Shown: positions 35,127 through 45,536 of the stretch, one piece after another
How positions within the stretch are numbered: position 1 is the stretch's first letter
Layout: each line of letters starts with the position of its first letter
Origin: Tenrec ecaudatus
Lineage: Eukaryota; Chordata; Mammalia; Afrosoricida; Tenrecidae
DNA length: 64,000 bases
Reading direction: 5' to 3'
Assembly (NCBI RefSeq): GCF_050624435.1
Contig: NC_134537.1
Span: forward strand, 12,830,584-12,894,583
Made by a program: the position numbers and the translations under genes
Notes under the pieces: model-generated
The model's input: only the letters and a program-made list of their open reading frames with translations
Database searches by the model: none
What the model was told of the DNA's origin: nothing

Positions 35127-35345
35127 AAGTTCAAAAATCATTTTATTAGGGGCTCATCCAACTGTTATTCACAAACCATTGTATTGCCAAGCACATTTGT
35201 ACATATGTTGCCCTCATCATACTCAAAATACTTGCTTCCTACTTAAACCCTTGGCATCAGCTCATTTTTCCCCCTCCCTCCTCGCTACTCCCTCTCTCAT
35301 ACACCCTTGATACTTTATAAATTATTATTACTATTATTATTTTTT
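35127..35345 (-). mobile_element. L1 3' end, 5'-truncated
   Basis: Antisense L1 terminus from tcaaaaatcattttattagg to an attattatt tract, about 220 bp. Confidence 0.82.
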
Positions 35346-36024
35346 CCACATAAACCTTTTAATAAATAAAACATATTCATGGGTTAGCTTTTAAGTCACA
35401 TTTACAAAGGAGGACAACATCTAGGCCCGACTAGGTCACACGGTGAAGCTGCTATAGGTGAAGGAATGCATGCCTCACCTGCGTTTTAACCCAAAAGTGC
35501 ACTGACCTGCCGGCAAAGGGCACCATACACAACCCCATGGAGTTAGATGTATCTCCCTGAAGTATATGTCACCTCAACTCCACCACCCTTCTCAGTGATT
35601 TGGCAGTTATGTAATGATGTGATCATTCTTCATGATGTGATCAGCCAATCAATTATAAGGCTCTTAGGTGGGTTACAGCATCCTTATTCTGAGTACAGCC
35701 TTGATTTGATATAAAGGATGTTTCCCTGAGAGTGACCTGTATCATCTTTTTTTTTTCAAGAGATAAAAGGAGAGAAAAGTGAGCAGAGAAAAGGGGTCTC
35801 TTTCTACCAAAGACGTAAACTCAGGAGTAGACAGCGTCTTTGGACCTGGGACACTGGTACTGAGAGCCTCCTGGACCCAGGAGAAGATTGATGCTAAGAC
35901 ACTTGGAAATCTCCAAGGAATTCTGAACTCATGGATGCTGAAAGAAACCAGAACGTTCCTGCTAAACTGAGAGCTGAACGAGAGGTAAGGCCTTTCCCTA
36001 AAGCTGGCACTCTGCACTGACTTG
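35346..36024. other. Unassigned intergenic sequence
   Basis: 35380-35460 (cacatttacaaaggaggaca) has the look of an old repeat but is unassigned. No gene seen. Confidence 0.45.
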
Positions 36025-36392
36025 TGTTGTTGGTAGGTGCTACCAAGCCAGTTCAAACCCACAGACTGAAATGCTCAATAGTCCTGCACCGTCCTCAGGA
36101 TTCATTGTTCCTTAGTTGAGCTCATGGGTGCAGCCACAAGGTCACCATCTCCTTGAGGTCTTCCTCTTTTTCGTTGCCCCTGTACAATGCCAAATGATGT
36201 CCTTCTCCAGGGAGGGGGTCTCTGCTGAAAACATGTCCAAAGTATGTAAGAAAAATTTGCCATCCTTGCCTCTAAGGAACACTCTGGGCATACTTCTTTC
36301 AAGAAAGATGTGTTTATCCTTTTAGCAGTTCATGGTACTTTCAATGTTCTTCTCCAGCACCATAGTTCAAATGGATTCTTCTTTGGTCTTTG

Positions 36393-37641
36393 AAAAATAG
36401 TACACATTTTTTCTTGCTAGGTGAGCATTGAGCAACTCATTCTGAGTTAGTGGCATCACTTGGGAAGGTTCTCTGTGGTCACAGGGAGTTTTTTGGTAAA
36501 TCAGTTTCGCTTGAACCTCATTTTTTTGTTTTGGCTGATTTAAGAGAACAGAGTGCGGCTATGGAATTTTATTTCCTGCTTGGGAAAAATGCCACAGAAA
36601 CTTGTAATGTTGAACACAGCTTAGAAAGACAGCACTATGGGAAAAACTTAAGTGTGTGAGTGGTTTTCCCGTTTCAAAAACGGTGAAATGGCGATTGATG
36701 ACAAACATCTTCTGGATGTCTGTCAACTTCCTGAATGGATGAAAATGCTGACAAAAATTCGTGCAAAATGCCGACAAAACTTGAAGACTGATGACAGTTC
36801 ATTGAAGAGATAGGAGGTTATCCGAACTGTCTTGGAGCTCGGTTCAGTGAATTTTAAAGGAAGATTTGGGAAATTAGAAGGGTTCTGATTGTCCAGGCCA
36901 AAGGAGATCGAGTGGAAACATGCTGCACTTTGAAAGAACACTTCTGGAGTGACCCAGACCTTTTTTCCAAGGTCACTACTGATGATGAGACATGGTGCTT
37001 TGCTTATGATCCTGAAACCAAATGTCAATAAAGCCAGTGGAAGACGCCATCGTCACCTTGCCCCCCAAAAGCTCATCAAGTGAAATAAAAGATCAAGACA
37101 ATGCTTATTTGTTTTTTTGATGTGAGGGGCATAGTGCATTTGGAGTTCATTTCACCAGGTTACACTGTTAATCAAGCTTTCTATTTAGAGGTTCTGAAAA
37201 GAATGCTTAACAGTGTGTGACAAAAAAGGCCGGATTTGTGGCAGACAGTGGGGGACTCATTTTGCCACCATGACCATACGCCTGCTCACAAAGCCATCTC
37301 AGTACACCAGTTTTTGGCAAAAAACAGCATGCCTCTCTTGCCCCACGCATCTGATTCACATGACCTCACTCCATGTGACTTTTTGCTTCCTCAAATGAAG
37401 AGGGACATCAAAAGACAGTGATATGACGATGTAGAAGAGGTGAAGAAAAAAATGAGGGAGGTGCTGTCAGCCATCCAAACAGATGAGTTTGAAAAATGTT
37501 TCCAAGAATGGATTTGCAGATTTGACAAATATATTAAGTGTAATAGAGAGTACTTTGAAGGTCATAAGGCAGTTTTGTAAAAAATTTAAATAAATAGTTT
37601 TGAAAAAACAATTCCATTTGTGTTTATTTAGTACTCCCTCA
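36393..37641 (+). mobile_element. Mariner transposon, near full length
   Basis: A Tc1/mariner DNA transposon of about 1.25 kb inserted in RTE. The right end is sharp: gtactccctca then TA then RTE resumes. The left inverted repeat is not recognisable and about 35 bp of host RTE appears to be missing there, so the left edge was probably deleted or has diverged. Confidence 0.8.
36546..37580 (+). pseudogene. Mariner transposase, broken
   Basis: About 345 codons, the normal length for a mariner transposase. The N-terminal DNA-binding part is recognisable (EFYFLLGKNATET, then in another frame EWFSRFKNGEMAIDDK at about 36656-36700). Catalytic core: DETW (Asp codon 36984-36986), HHDHTPAH (Asp 37272-37274) and PCDFLL (Asp 37377-37379), with exactly 34 residues between the last two Asp, the DD34D signature. 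The C-terminus QEWICRFDKYI ends at a TAA (37578). At least one frameshift in the N-terminal half and several stops make it inactive. Confidence 0.87.
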
Positions 37642-38330
37642 TAGGAGGCAATGAAAAATATCACTACTTGGGACAAGGCACACCTTAATCCTTACATACC
37701 ATCCTGGCTTTTCAGTACTCTAAAAAGATCTTGTGCAGAAGATTTGCTCAATGCAAAGAGTCTTTGTATCCCTTGCCTGCTGCTTCCATGATCATTGATT
37801 TAGAACCACCTAAGACAAGAATCCTTGGCAAGCTCAACCCTTTCTCCATTTATGATGATGTTACCTATTGGTCCATTTAAGAGGATTGTGGTCTTCTTTG
37901 CATTGAGTTGTAACCCATACTGAAGGCTGCAGTCCTTGATCTTCATCAGTAAGTACTTCCATTCCTCCTCACTGTCAGCAAGTAAGGTGGTGTCATCTGC
38001 ATATCATAGGTCACGAATAAGACTTCCTCCAATCTTAATGCCATAGTCTTCTTCAAATAAGCCAGCTTCTCTGATGATTTGCTTAGCCTACAGATTGAAT
38101 AAGTATGGTGAGAGGATGCAACTCCGATGCACACCTTTCCTGATTTTAAAACATGTGGCATACCCTTCTGTTGACACAAGTGCCTCTTGATCCATCTGTA
38201 AGTTCCACATGAACACAATGAAGTGTTCTGGTTTCTGCCTCTGGAGATTATTGGGAAGCAGCCATTCCACAATATGTGCATGCGGTCATTTGGTGGGAGC
38301 CAGTACAGTTGCATGAATCTGGAAAAAAAA

Positions 38331-41103
38331 TAGGTCTCATCCAAGTGTACCTAGCACCAGAAAACCCTTGGGATATATATGCCCCACTAATTGTATTAAA
38401 AATGGTATTACCTCACTAAACCCCAAAATTTTTTTCCATTTCAATTAGGATGCCCTTCATTTACTGAAAACACACTGAACAAAAAATTAAAAACAGAGGA
38501 TAATGTGATCTTGAAAGGGTTAACATTATCCATCTGTGCTTCTGTGAAAGCCATTCACTTGTCTAGCAGCATTAGATAGCCGAGACAGTGTGGTGGCCAC
38601 ATGAAAGCTCACTATCCAATCTTTGTTTTAATGACTTATAATTTTTTTCTCTAAGCTTCACTATTTGAGAGGAAACCTGGTATAACAAGTCCATGTAGCA
38701 CAGCAATGAAACATTTGATTTGCACATATCCGGGGAAGAAAATATAGTGTCGCAGGAGATTGTCAGCAATTGCCACAACAGTGCTGGGTCTTGTGCTTGC
38801 ACAGTTTAAACATGTTGTGCATTATCACATCATATTCCTCCCATTATTATGGGAAAACGTCTTTATAGAATGCCAGAACGCCTGTGAAGACAGTCGATGA
38901 GCACGGAGTTGCAGAGTACTATTGACCACGGTGATTGAGCGGCAAAAAGGGAGCTTTTAATGCTGACGAAGTGGGCTGCTTGGGACACGAATGCCATATT
39001 GTAGGTTGGTTTTAGGAAAGGAGACAAAAGTGCCAGAACATTAAGCATTTATCTAAAATCTGCTAACACTGCTTTCAGATGAACGTGACGTTAAGCTAAA
39101 ACCTCTGGGGCGTGTCATTTCCAAACCACCAGTGTCTTTAAGGGACAATTGAAGAATGCATTGATCACATTTGACTCAGACAAATGGGGTGTTTATAGCA
39201 GCATTCGCGATTACATGGGGAGTCAGCTGCCTCTTTTCATTGAAGAGAACACAAGGATGGAAACTTTACAAACAAGGTTTCTATTGTCCTTCTAGTGTCA
39301 GCACCTGTGGAGATAATATCCCAGTGGTCTATTTGTCTCCAGCATTCTATCATTTCTTCATCGGTGGACCAGAGAGTCCCTGCAGCTTCCCAAAGTGGCC
39401 GTGTTAGAGTTGGTATCACTCAGTGAGTGACTCATGTTGTCATATACATCCCACCCTTATGGGTTGGTAGCTGGCAAATCACCCCACTCAGGTAGCATGG
39501 CCCTCTCCTTCCAGTCCCACCTCTCATAGCTCCCTACAGTTCTCCTCTCTAATGGCCAAGGAGGAGATCCCCTCTCTCCATCCCAAGGCAGATGGACCCT
39601 GAAGGCAGGTGATGGCTATGGGTGAAGATGATGAGTTAGTGTACAGGGTGACAGGTGATACCAATCCTAGTGATTAAACTACCTTGGCAGTCCCTCTCCT
39701 TGTAGCTCTGTCTAGCTGCGGCCACCAGGTTAAGGAATGGAGTCTGCACCTCCTGCATGCCTCTAGTGATGTCACTAGCCTCGGTGCATATTGTCTGCAG
39801 GTGGTGATGCAGTATGTGGCACGTCTATGCTGATATATGGCATGCTGAGGCGGGCAGTGCGACTTCCATAAAGGATTGATAGAAGAGTTTTGACATTCAG
39901 AATGTCTTCAAATTTATCAACAGGGTCTGGCATGTATCATCACAAACAATGAATGGAATACAGAAGAAACTAGGTCTCTCAGGTTGTTGCTGACTTCCAA
40001 GGCTTTGGGGAAGTGATTAAGGTAAAGCGAAAATCCTAAATCTTTTGTAAAAGGCTAAATTTAGGTAAGTGGACGATACAAAGGGCTTACAACCAAGGAA
40101 GTTGCTCAACTTGATGCTTATCATAAATCAAAGCTTCGAAGAGAAGGGAGAGGAACCATAAATAGTCCATGCCAGTTTTTAAGAAAACTTGGAATTTTGC
40201 AGCTTAAAAATTATCCTTGCAAGTTTATGTGTGTTTGCCCAGGGTCATATTTATTATTTCAGGGATTGGCTCATAGCCATTAAATTCTAGAGTGTCAAAT
40301 GGCAACAAGAGAGGTTTGTCCACCCGCCTTGAACAAAAGTGAACTGTAGACATTTGCTGTTTCATTGTCAACTAGCTCCCTGTCATTCATCTGAGCTCAT
40401 CACTGAGTGATATCAGTGTCGCCCTAACCATAGCCTCTGTCTTTCTCTCCCTAAACCATGCTTTATTTGGTACTTATTTTAAAGTATATTTTCCAGGTTT
40501 GTTTATTTTATTTAACTAAGTGTTGTGTCTCTCATTGGATGACTATAATTTATAGGCGTACATTGCTCAGCATCCGCGTCGTGTTCTCAGGATATCATGT
40601 GAACTCGACGTGGTGCTAACACCTTATTAAGCCTATGGGAGTCCTTTTGTTGCTGCGACGGCCACTGCTCCTACTGTCCAAGCTTCTGGTGGAAGGAAGC
40701 TGGGGCGGGGGGCGGGGAGGATGAGCGGGGAGGGAGTGGAGTGCACCCAGCTTCACCTGATATTCTGCTCCCCGGGGGCAATAGTAGACGTCAGCTCTCA
40801 CAGCCCCTGTTTCTGCCACCTGCCGGCTTGCCAGACAGAACCCGAGAGCCCATGCCCAGGGTCAAGCCCTCTGCCTCCCTTGTTGGTATTCCACTCATGA
40901 TCCAGTGCTGCAAAAGTCTTGGTTTGGGGTCTTTAAAACCATTTGTGGCATAATAAACAAAAAGAGAGGTGTGTTTTCTTTAGAAAAACAAAACAAGCAA
41001 GACAGAAACATACAGGTCAATGGACATCCTCTATGCAGTCAGACACTGCCTGCATGAACATTAAGCGATGCATATCTAGATAGTATTATTTTAAAATAAT
41101 TTT
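38331..41103. other. Unassigned intergenic sequence
   Basis: 2.8 kb without recognisable LINE, SINE or LTR sequence apart from the CpG-rich block at 40570-40890. 39400-39950 is GC-moderate with many short CT-rich segments and may be an old repeat. No convincing coding region. Confidence 0.5.
40570..40890. other. CpG-rich block
   Basis: A short GC-rich patch with roughly 14 CpG in about 320 bp, a GC-box-like ggggcggggggcgggg at 40703-40718 and a cluster of CpG at 40577-40615. The surroundings are AT-rich and CpG-poor. It could be a small CpG island, a retrocopy of a promoter-proximal sequence, or a young GC-rich repeat. Confidence 0.4.
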
Positions 41104-41264
41104 GCAGTTAGGTACTCTTGAGAGTCCTACTGACCCTACGTACAGTGATTCACTGTTTGGTCTTACACCACCTCCCTCACAATCTCTCTTATATTTGAGT
41201 CTATTGTTGCAGCCACTGTGTCAATCCATCTTGTTGAGGGACTTCCTCTTTATAAAAAAATATG
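41104..41264 (-). mobile_element. RTE/BovB-like LINE, 3' terminus
   Basis: Short antisense RTE 3' end: agttaggtactcttgagagt then ttgcagccactgtgtcaatc and gttgagggacttcctctt. Confidence 0.8.
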
Positions 41265-41724
41265 GTAGTGCATGCTATCGGCAATGGATAAGCAAAACTA
41301 ATGCCTAAACTTGGATTCTCTACTGTATTGTTGCACAGCGCATGAACCCGTACTAATAAAGAGTGCACGGTGTATTAAATAATTATGTAGTTGATGTTTT
41401 ATTTCATGTCTCTGTGCAGAAATCTTTGGAGTTTTTCTACTTCACAGATGTTTAAGAGGATTTTAGTTAATTTTTCAAAATTGTTTGGGGTGTTTGGCCC
41501 ATCTTGCAAAAAGATATCAATTTCCCAATAAAACTTAAAATAATGGATTGTAATCTGTTTTCTGTTGAGGAAATGGTGTGGGTGCCATTCTGACCTTCTC
41601 TGGTGACCTAAGAGGGAAGGACAAGCCAACTCCACACCTGCCTAGGACAAGCCCCCTCTTCCGGCTGTCATTATTCTTCTCTGACAGCACCTGTCACTCC
41701 CTTGGCATTCTCCTTTTCTGCTGG
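41265..41724. other. Unassigned intergenic sequence
   Basis: Nothing recognised. Confidence 0.5.
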
Positions 41725-42260
41725 TTCAATAATTCATTGCGAGAGCTTAACACGCAGTCAATATTCACGACTATGGGGTTTATTAGGGAAGTTAATGGGT
41801 TACAAGTCAGGATTAAAAAATATTTAAGGATGCAATCCTTTTGTTCTAAGTGCTTTTTTCAGCCACGTTGTCAGGTACTCCTTTCTCTGGTTCTCAGCCT
41901 CTCAGTCAGGGAGCTCCTTGGCCTCAGTCTTGCTTAGACAAGTCTACAAAGCTGCTTTCGTGCTGATAAGGCCCCAAGGACACCTCTCAGCTTTACTCCT
42001 CCAAGGGCTGGGAAGCCGAGTGCTCTGTCTTATCTCTGTCCTATGGCCCCTGGTGTCTCTGGGGCCGCCAAGGTATCTCACGTATGCCATGCTGGCGGCT
42101 TTTCTTTCAGCTGCCCTGATCGTGGGCTTCTCTGGCTTCAAGAGGACCCCCTTTATGCACCGAGGAATCGTGAGTCGGACTAGCCCTCTCTGGAGAGGCC
42201 TCTAGACCTTCGTGGCAAGCTCTTGCCTGATCATTTGGGGGGCGTGCGAATAGAAGACCT
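41725..42260. mobile_element. Unclassified repeat, family 2, copy 1
   Basis: 41725-41875 is clearly similar to 50845-51010: both share tcacnantatggggnttatt and a following aagttaannggtta segment. The GC-rich remainder to about 42260 may be the rest of the same element. Possibly an LTR; ends not determined. Confidence 0.45.
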
Positions 42261-42465
42261 CACTTCACTGCATCTCTCCTGCCATTGCGTCAGTTCGGAC
42301 TCAGCGCAATCCTATAGGATAGATGAGAAGAGCTCCCGTGGGTTTCGGAGACTGTACATCTTCAGAGGAGTAGACAGCCTCCTCTGGAGCTGCCGGTCAT
42401 TTCCAATGCTGACTTTGCAATTGTTAGCTCAAGGTGTAAGCGCCACGCCACCAGGAGGCCTAAAA
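42261..42465. other. Unassigned
   Basis: Short GC-moderate segment with nothing recognised. Confidence 0.4.
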
Positions 42466-42628
42466 TCCAAACTCACTGCTATGGACGTGATTCTGACTCG
42501 CTGAGATAGAACTGCCCCTCTGGGTTTCAAAGCCTCATTTTTCTCCCACAGAGCTGCTGGTGGAGTCGAACTGCTGACCTCAGCAGTCAGCAGCCCAGTG
42601 ACCAACCACTCTACCACCAGGAACCTCA
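42466..42628 (-). mobile_element. AfroSINE
   Basis: Antisense AfroSINE: tail ccaaactcactgctatggac at left, head ctctaccaccaggaacctc at right. Confidence 0.87.
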
Positions 42629-42787
42629 ACTCCCTGCATCTACCATCTCCAAGTTTTTTATGCAGAATATTACATCAAGAAAGAATGATTCAAATAACAA
42701 GCAATGCCTATATACCTTTGTTTTTGTAGCTGACTTTAACAATAATGTTATGACATAAGTCTATAGTAACAAGATTATATTCCCATG

Positions 42788-42995
42788 GAAGGAGACCTGA
42801 TAGCACAGAGGTTAAGGCACACTATTGTCAACCAAAAGTTCGCTGGTTAGAACCCACCAGTTGCTCCAGGGAAGAAAGATGTGACAGTGTGCGTCCATCA
42901 AGATTTATAGCCTCGGAAAGGCCTTAGGGAAGTTCTATGCTGTCCTAGAGGATGGCGACAAGTCAGCATGAACTCAATGGGAGGAATGTGATATG
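42788..42995 (+). mobile_element. AfroSINE, diverged
   Basis: Head ggagacctgatagcacagag, B-box-like ctggttagaaccca, tail catgaactcaatgggagg. Older than the copy at 17161. Confidence 0.8.
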
Positions 42996-43789
42996 TTGGT
43001 GTTTATAAAACTATATTCATTTGCTTTGCTTGTGTAATGCTGGCTACAGCCCTTTCTGAAAGTTCCCTCTCCATGGCTCTCTTCTGAGATAAATTTTATG
43101 GTTATAAAATTTCTTAGAAATAGGTGGCTGTCTCTTATTTCCCTATTCTACCATTATGGTCACAAATATCAGAAGGCACCTACATGTCACTCAGAATTGG
43201 CAACCTCAAAAGCCAACGGGATGATGCACAATATTGTGCATGTACTTCATGCCGTTGAGTTGTACATTTCAAAGTGGCTAAAATGGCATATTTTATGCCA
43301 TGTGTATAATAATTTAGAGGAAAAAAATAGGTATAGACCAACCAGACAAGTAGCAACTGTAGAAGACCCGAGAGATTATGAGGCCCAAATTCAGCCTTTG
43401 CCTACTACTGTTATCCAGGAATAAAGACCAATTATTGTCATAGCTTTGGATTGTCATAGCTTTGGATTTTCCCAAAAAGGAAATCTATGATGACCAATAA
43501 ATTGCAGATCAAACAAATCATGTCTACTTGCAGATTTAGTTCACAAGTACGTTGTTTACAAATCTTTGTCCAAAGGCTGTATTATATGCATGTTCCTGTT
43601 AAAGATTGTGGTGATTAATTCACCCACATGGAGTCTTTTGAGAATTTATACAATGCATACAAGAATTTAGTCAGTGATAACACGAGTAGAAGTCAGAAAC
43701 CTTTAGAGTCAGGGCTGGAAGATGACAAGAGTAGGAGAAAATCATGAGCGTCAGAAGCTAAGGAGCATAGAATAGTGTTAGTTGGGGGT
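42996..43789. other. Unassigned, with an old LINE-like tail
   Basis: 43150-43320 (ccgttgagttgtacatttca ... ggcatattttatgccatgtg) resembles the 3' tail of an ancient mammalian L1. The rest is unassigned. Confidence 0.45.
43435..43466. repeat. Perfect tandem duplication, 2 x 16 bp
   Basis: Unit ttgtcatagctttgga twice without mismatch. Confidence 0.95.
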
Positions 43790-45072
43790 CAGTGCTGTTG
43801 TAAGGTGCCACTGAGTCACTTCCGACCCCAGGGACCTTGCACAAGTGGAGGAAACACTGCTCGGCTCCGCGCCATCCTCACAGGGCTTCCAGTGGTTGAG
43901 CCCATGGTTTCGGCCACGCTGTCAATCCGTCCCCTTGAAAGCCTTCCTCTCCTTCACTGCCCCTGCACTGGGGCAAGCACGGTGTCCTCTCCAGGGACTG
44001 CAGTCTCCTGACCACGTGTTCAAAGTATGTAAGACAGAGTTCACCATCCTTGCCTCTAAACAGCACTCTGGGCCTACTTCTTCAAGACAGGTTTGTTTGT
44101 CCTTTTAGCTGTCCATGGCGCCGTTAATGTTCTTCTCCAGCACCACAATTCAAATGCATACGCTCTTCTTCAGTCTTCCTTATTCAATGTCCAACTTTCA
44201 CACGCATATGAAACCATCAAAATACCACAGCTTGGGTCAGGGGCACCTTAGTCCTCACATAACGTCCTTGATTTTCAACACTGAAGATACCTTGTATAAC
44301 ACATTTACTTAATGCAGAATGTCTTTTGATCTCTTGACTGCAGTCTCCATGAGTATTGATTGTGGATCCAAGCAAGACAAAATCCTTGACGACATTCACC
44401 TTCCCTCCATCGATCTCTTGGTTCAGTCGTCAGGATTCTGATCTTATTTCCACTGAGTTGTACGTCATATTGCAGGCTGCAGACCTTGATCTTCATCAGC
44501 AAGAACTTCCATTCCTCCTCACTTTCAGCCAGTAGGGCTGTGTTATCTGCACATTGCAGGTTGTTAATAAACCTTCCTCCAATCCGGACACCATATTCTT
44601 CTTCACATCAGCCATTCTCTGATTTGCTCAGCAAAAAGATTGCATAAATATGATGAGAGGGTACAGCCCTGTGCATATCTTTCCTGATTTTAAACAATGC
44701 AGTATACCCTTGTACAATTCCGCATGAGCACAATGAAGTGTTCTATAATCCCCATTCTTCTCAAGGTCATCCATAGCTTGCTGTAATCCATGCATTTGAA
44801 TGCTTTGGTACAGTCAATACAACACAAGTAGATATCTTTTTGGTATTCTTTCAGCCAAGATCCACCTGGCATCAGCAATCTTTGGAGAACAGGGAGACAT
44901 GGACGTCTTCTTCTGAATCTGGTCTGAACCTCTGACAGCTCCCTGTCAATAGACTGCTACAGCTGTTGTTCAATTATCTTCTGCAAAATGTTACAGGCAT
45001 GTGATATCAGTGATATTGGTTTATAGTTTGAGTATTCGGTTGGGTCACCTCTCTTTGGAATAGATACTGTGT
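43790..45072 (-). mobile_element. RTE/BovB-like LINE, 3' half
   Basis: The longest uninterrupted antisense RTE block here, from the 3' end (tgttgtaaggtgccactgag) through the C-terminal region and RT to the point encoding the start of RT (ggttgggtcacctctctttg). The minus strand at 44690-44880 reads YQKDIYLCCIDCTKAF, the RT motif with the first catalytic Asp (consensus CFIDYAKAFD), altered here. It may be the 3' half of the element continuing at 48713. Confidence 0.85.
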
Positions 45073-45536
45073 GCCAGAAGAATAGTGAAAGTAGTTAGAT
45101 AAAGCTGAGTCAAGTTTAACAAGTCCAGACCGAGGAGAGGGGGACATACACTGATCATCTAAGTTACCTGGGTCTTGAATGGGCGTCTAGTTCTTCTTGA
45201 CATGTCCTAGTCCCTGGGAGGTCTTAATGGACGGCTGGACTTGTGTTTCCTTTGAAAATTTTGTTCTTAATTCCACTGAAGCATGGTCACACTCCCAACT
45301 TCTTATTGTGCCACCCGCAGTTCCAAATTGAGTCTCTTTTGTAAAAATTCTAACAGTTTTGATATGTCATAATTCACTTAACCACTTCTCCATTACTGAA
45401 CTTTAAGATGATCCAACTTCCAATTAAAAATAAGCTTCAAAAAGCTTGTTGGAAATGGAATGAAAGATTGTAGAATTTTTTTTCTCACAAATATCTGTGT
45501 ATATTTGTTATACTTCAAAACTCACTGCCATTAAAT
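45073..45536. other. Unassigned segment between RTE and L1
   Basis: No recognised element. The last 25 bp hold a fragment (aaactcactgccattaaatc) like an AfroSINE tail. Confidence 0.45.

Larger units (their letters stand above)
36025..38330 (-). mobile_element. RTE/BovB-like LINE, 3' half, split by a mariner
   Basis: 36025-36392 and 37644-38330 are one minus-strand RTE: 3' end, C-terminal region, then RT. The minus-strand frame at 38000-38270 includes IRKGVHRSCILSPYLFNL and, further on, the YADD-equivalent region near 38005 (read as YDMQMT after drift). The mariner sits between them and ends at a TA dinucleotide at 37642-37643. Confidence 0.87.

Noticed and set aside
36393..36450. Left terminal inverted repeat of the mariner
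   Set aside because: Only agtac is shared with the complement of the right end, which is not enough to call a repeat.
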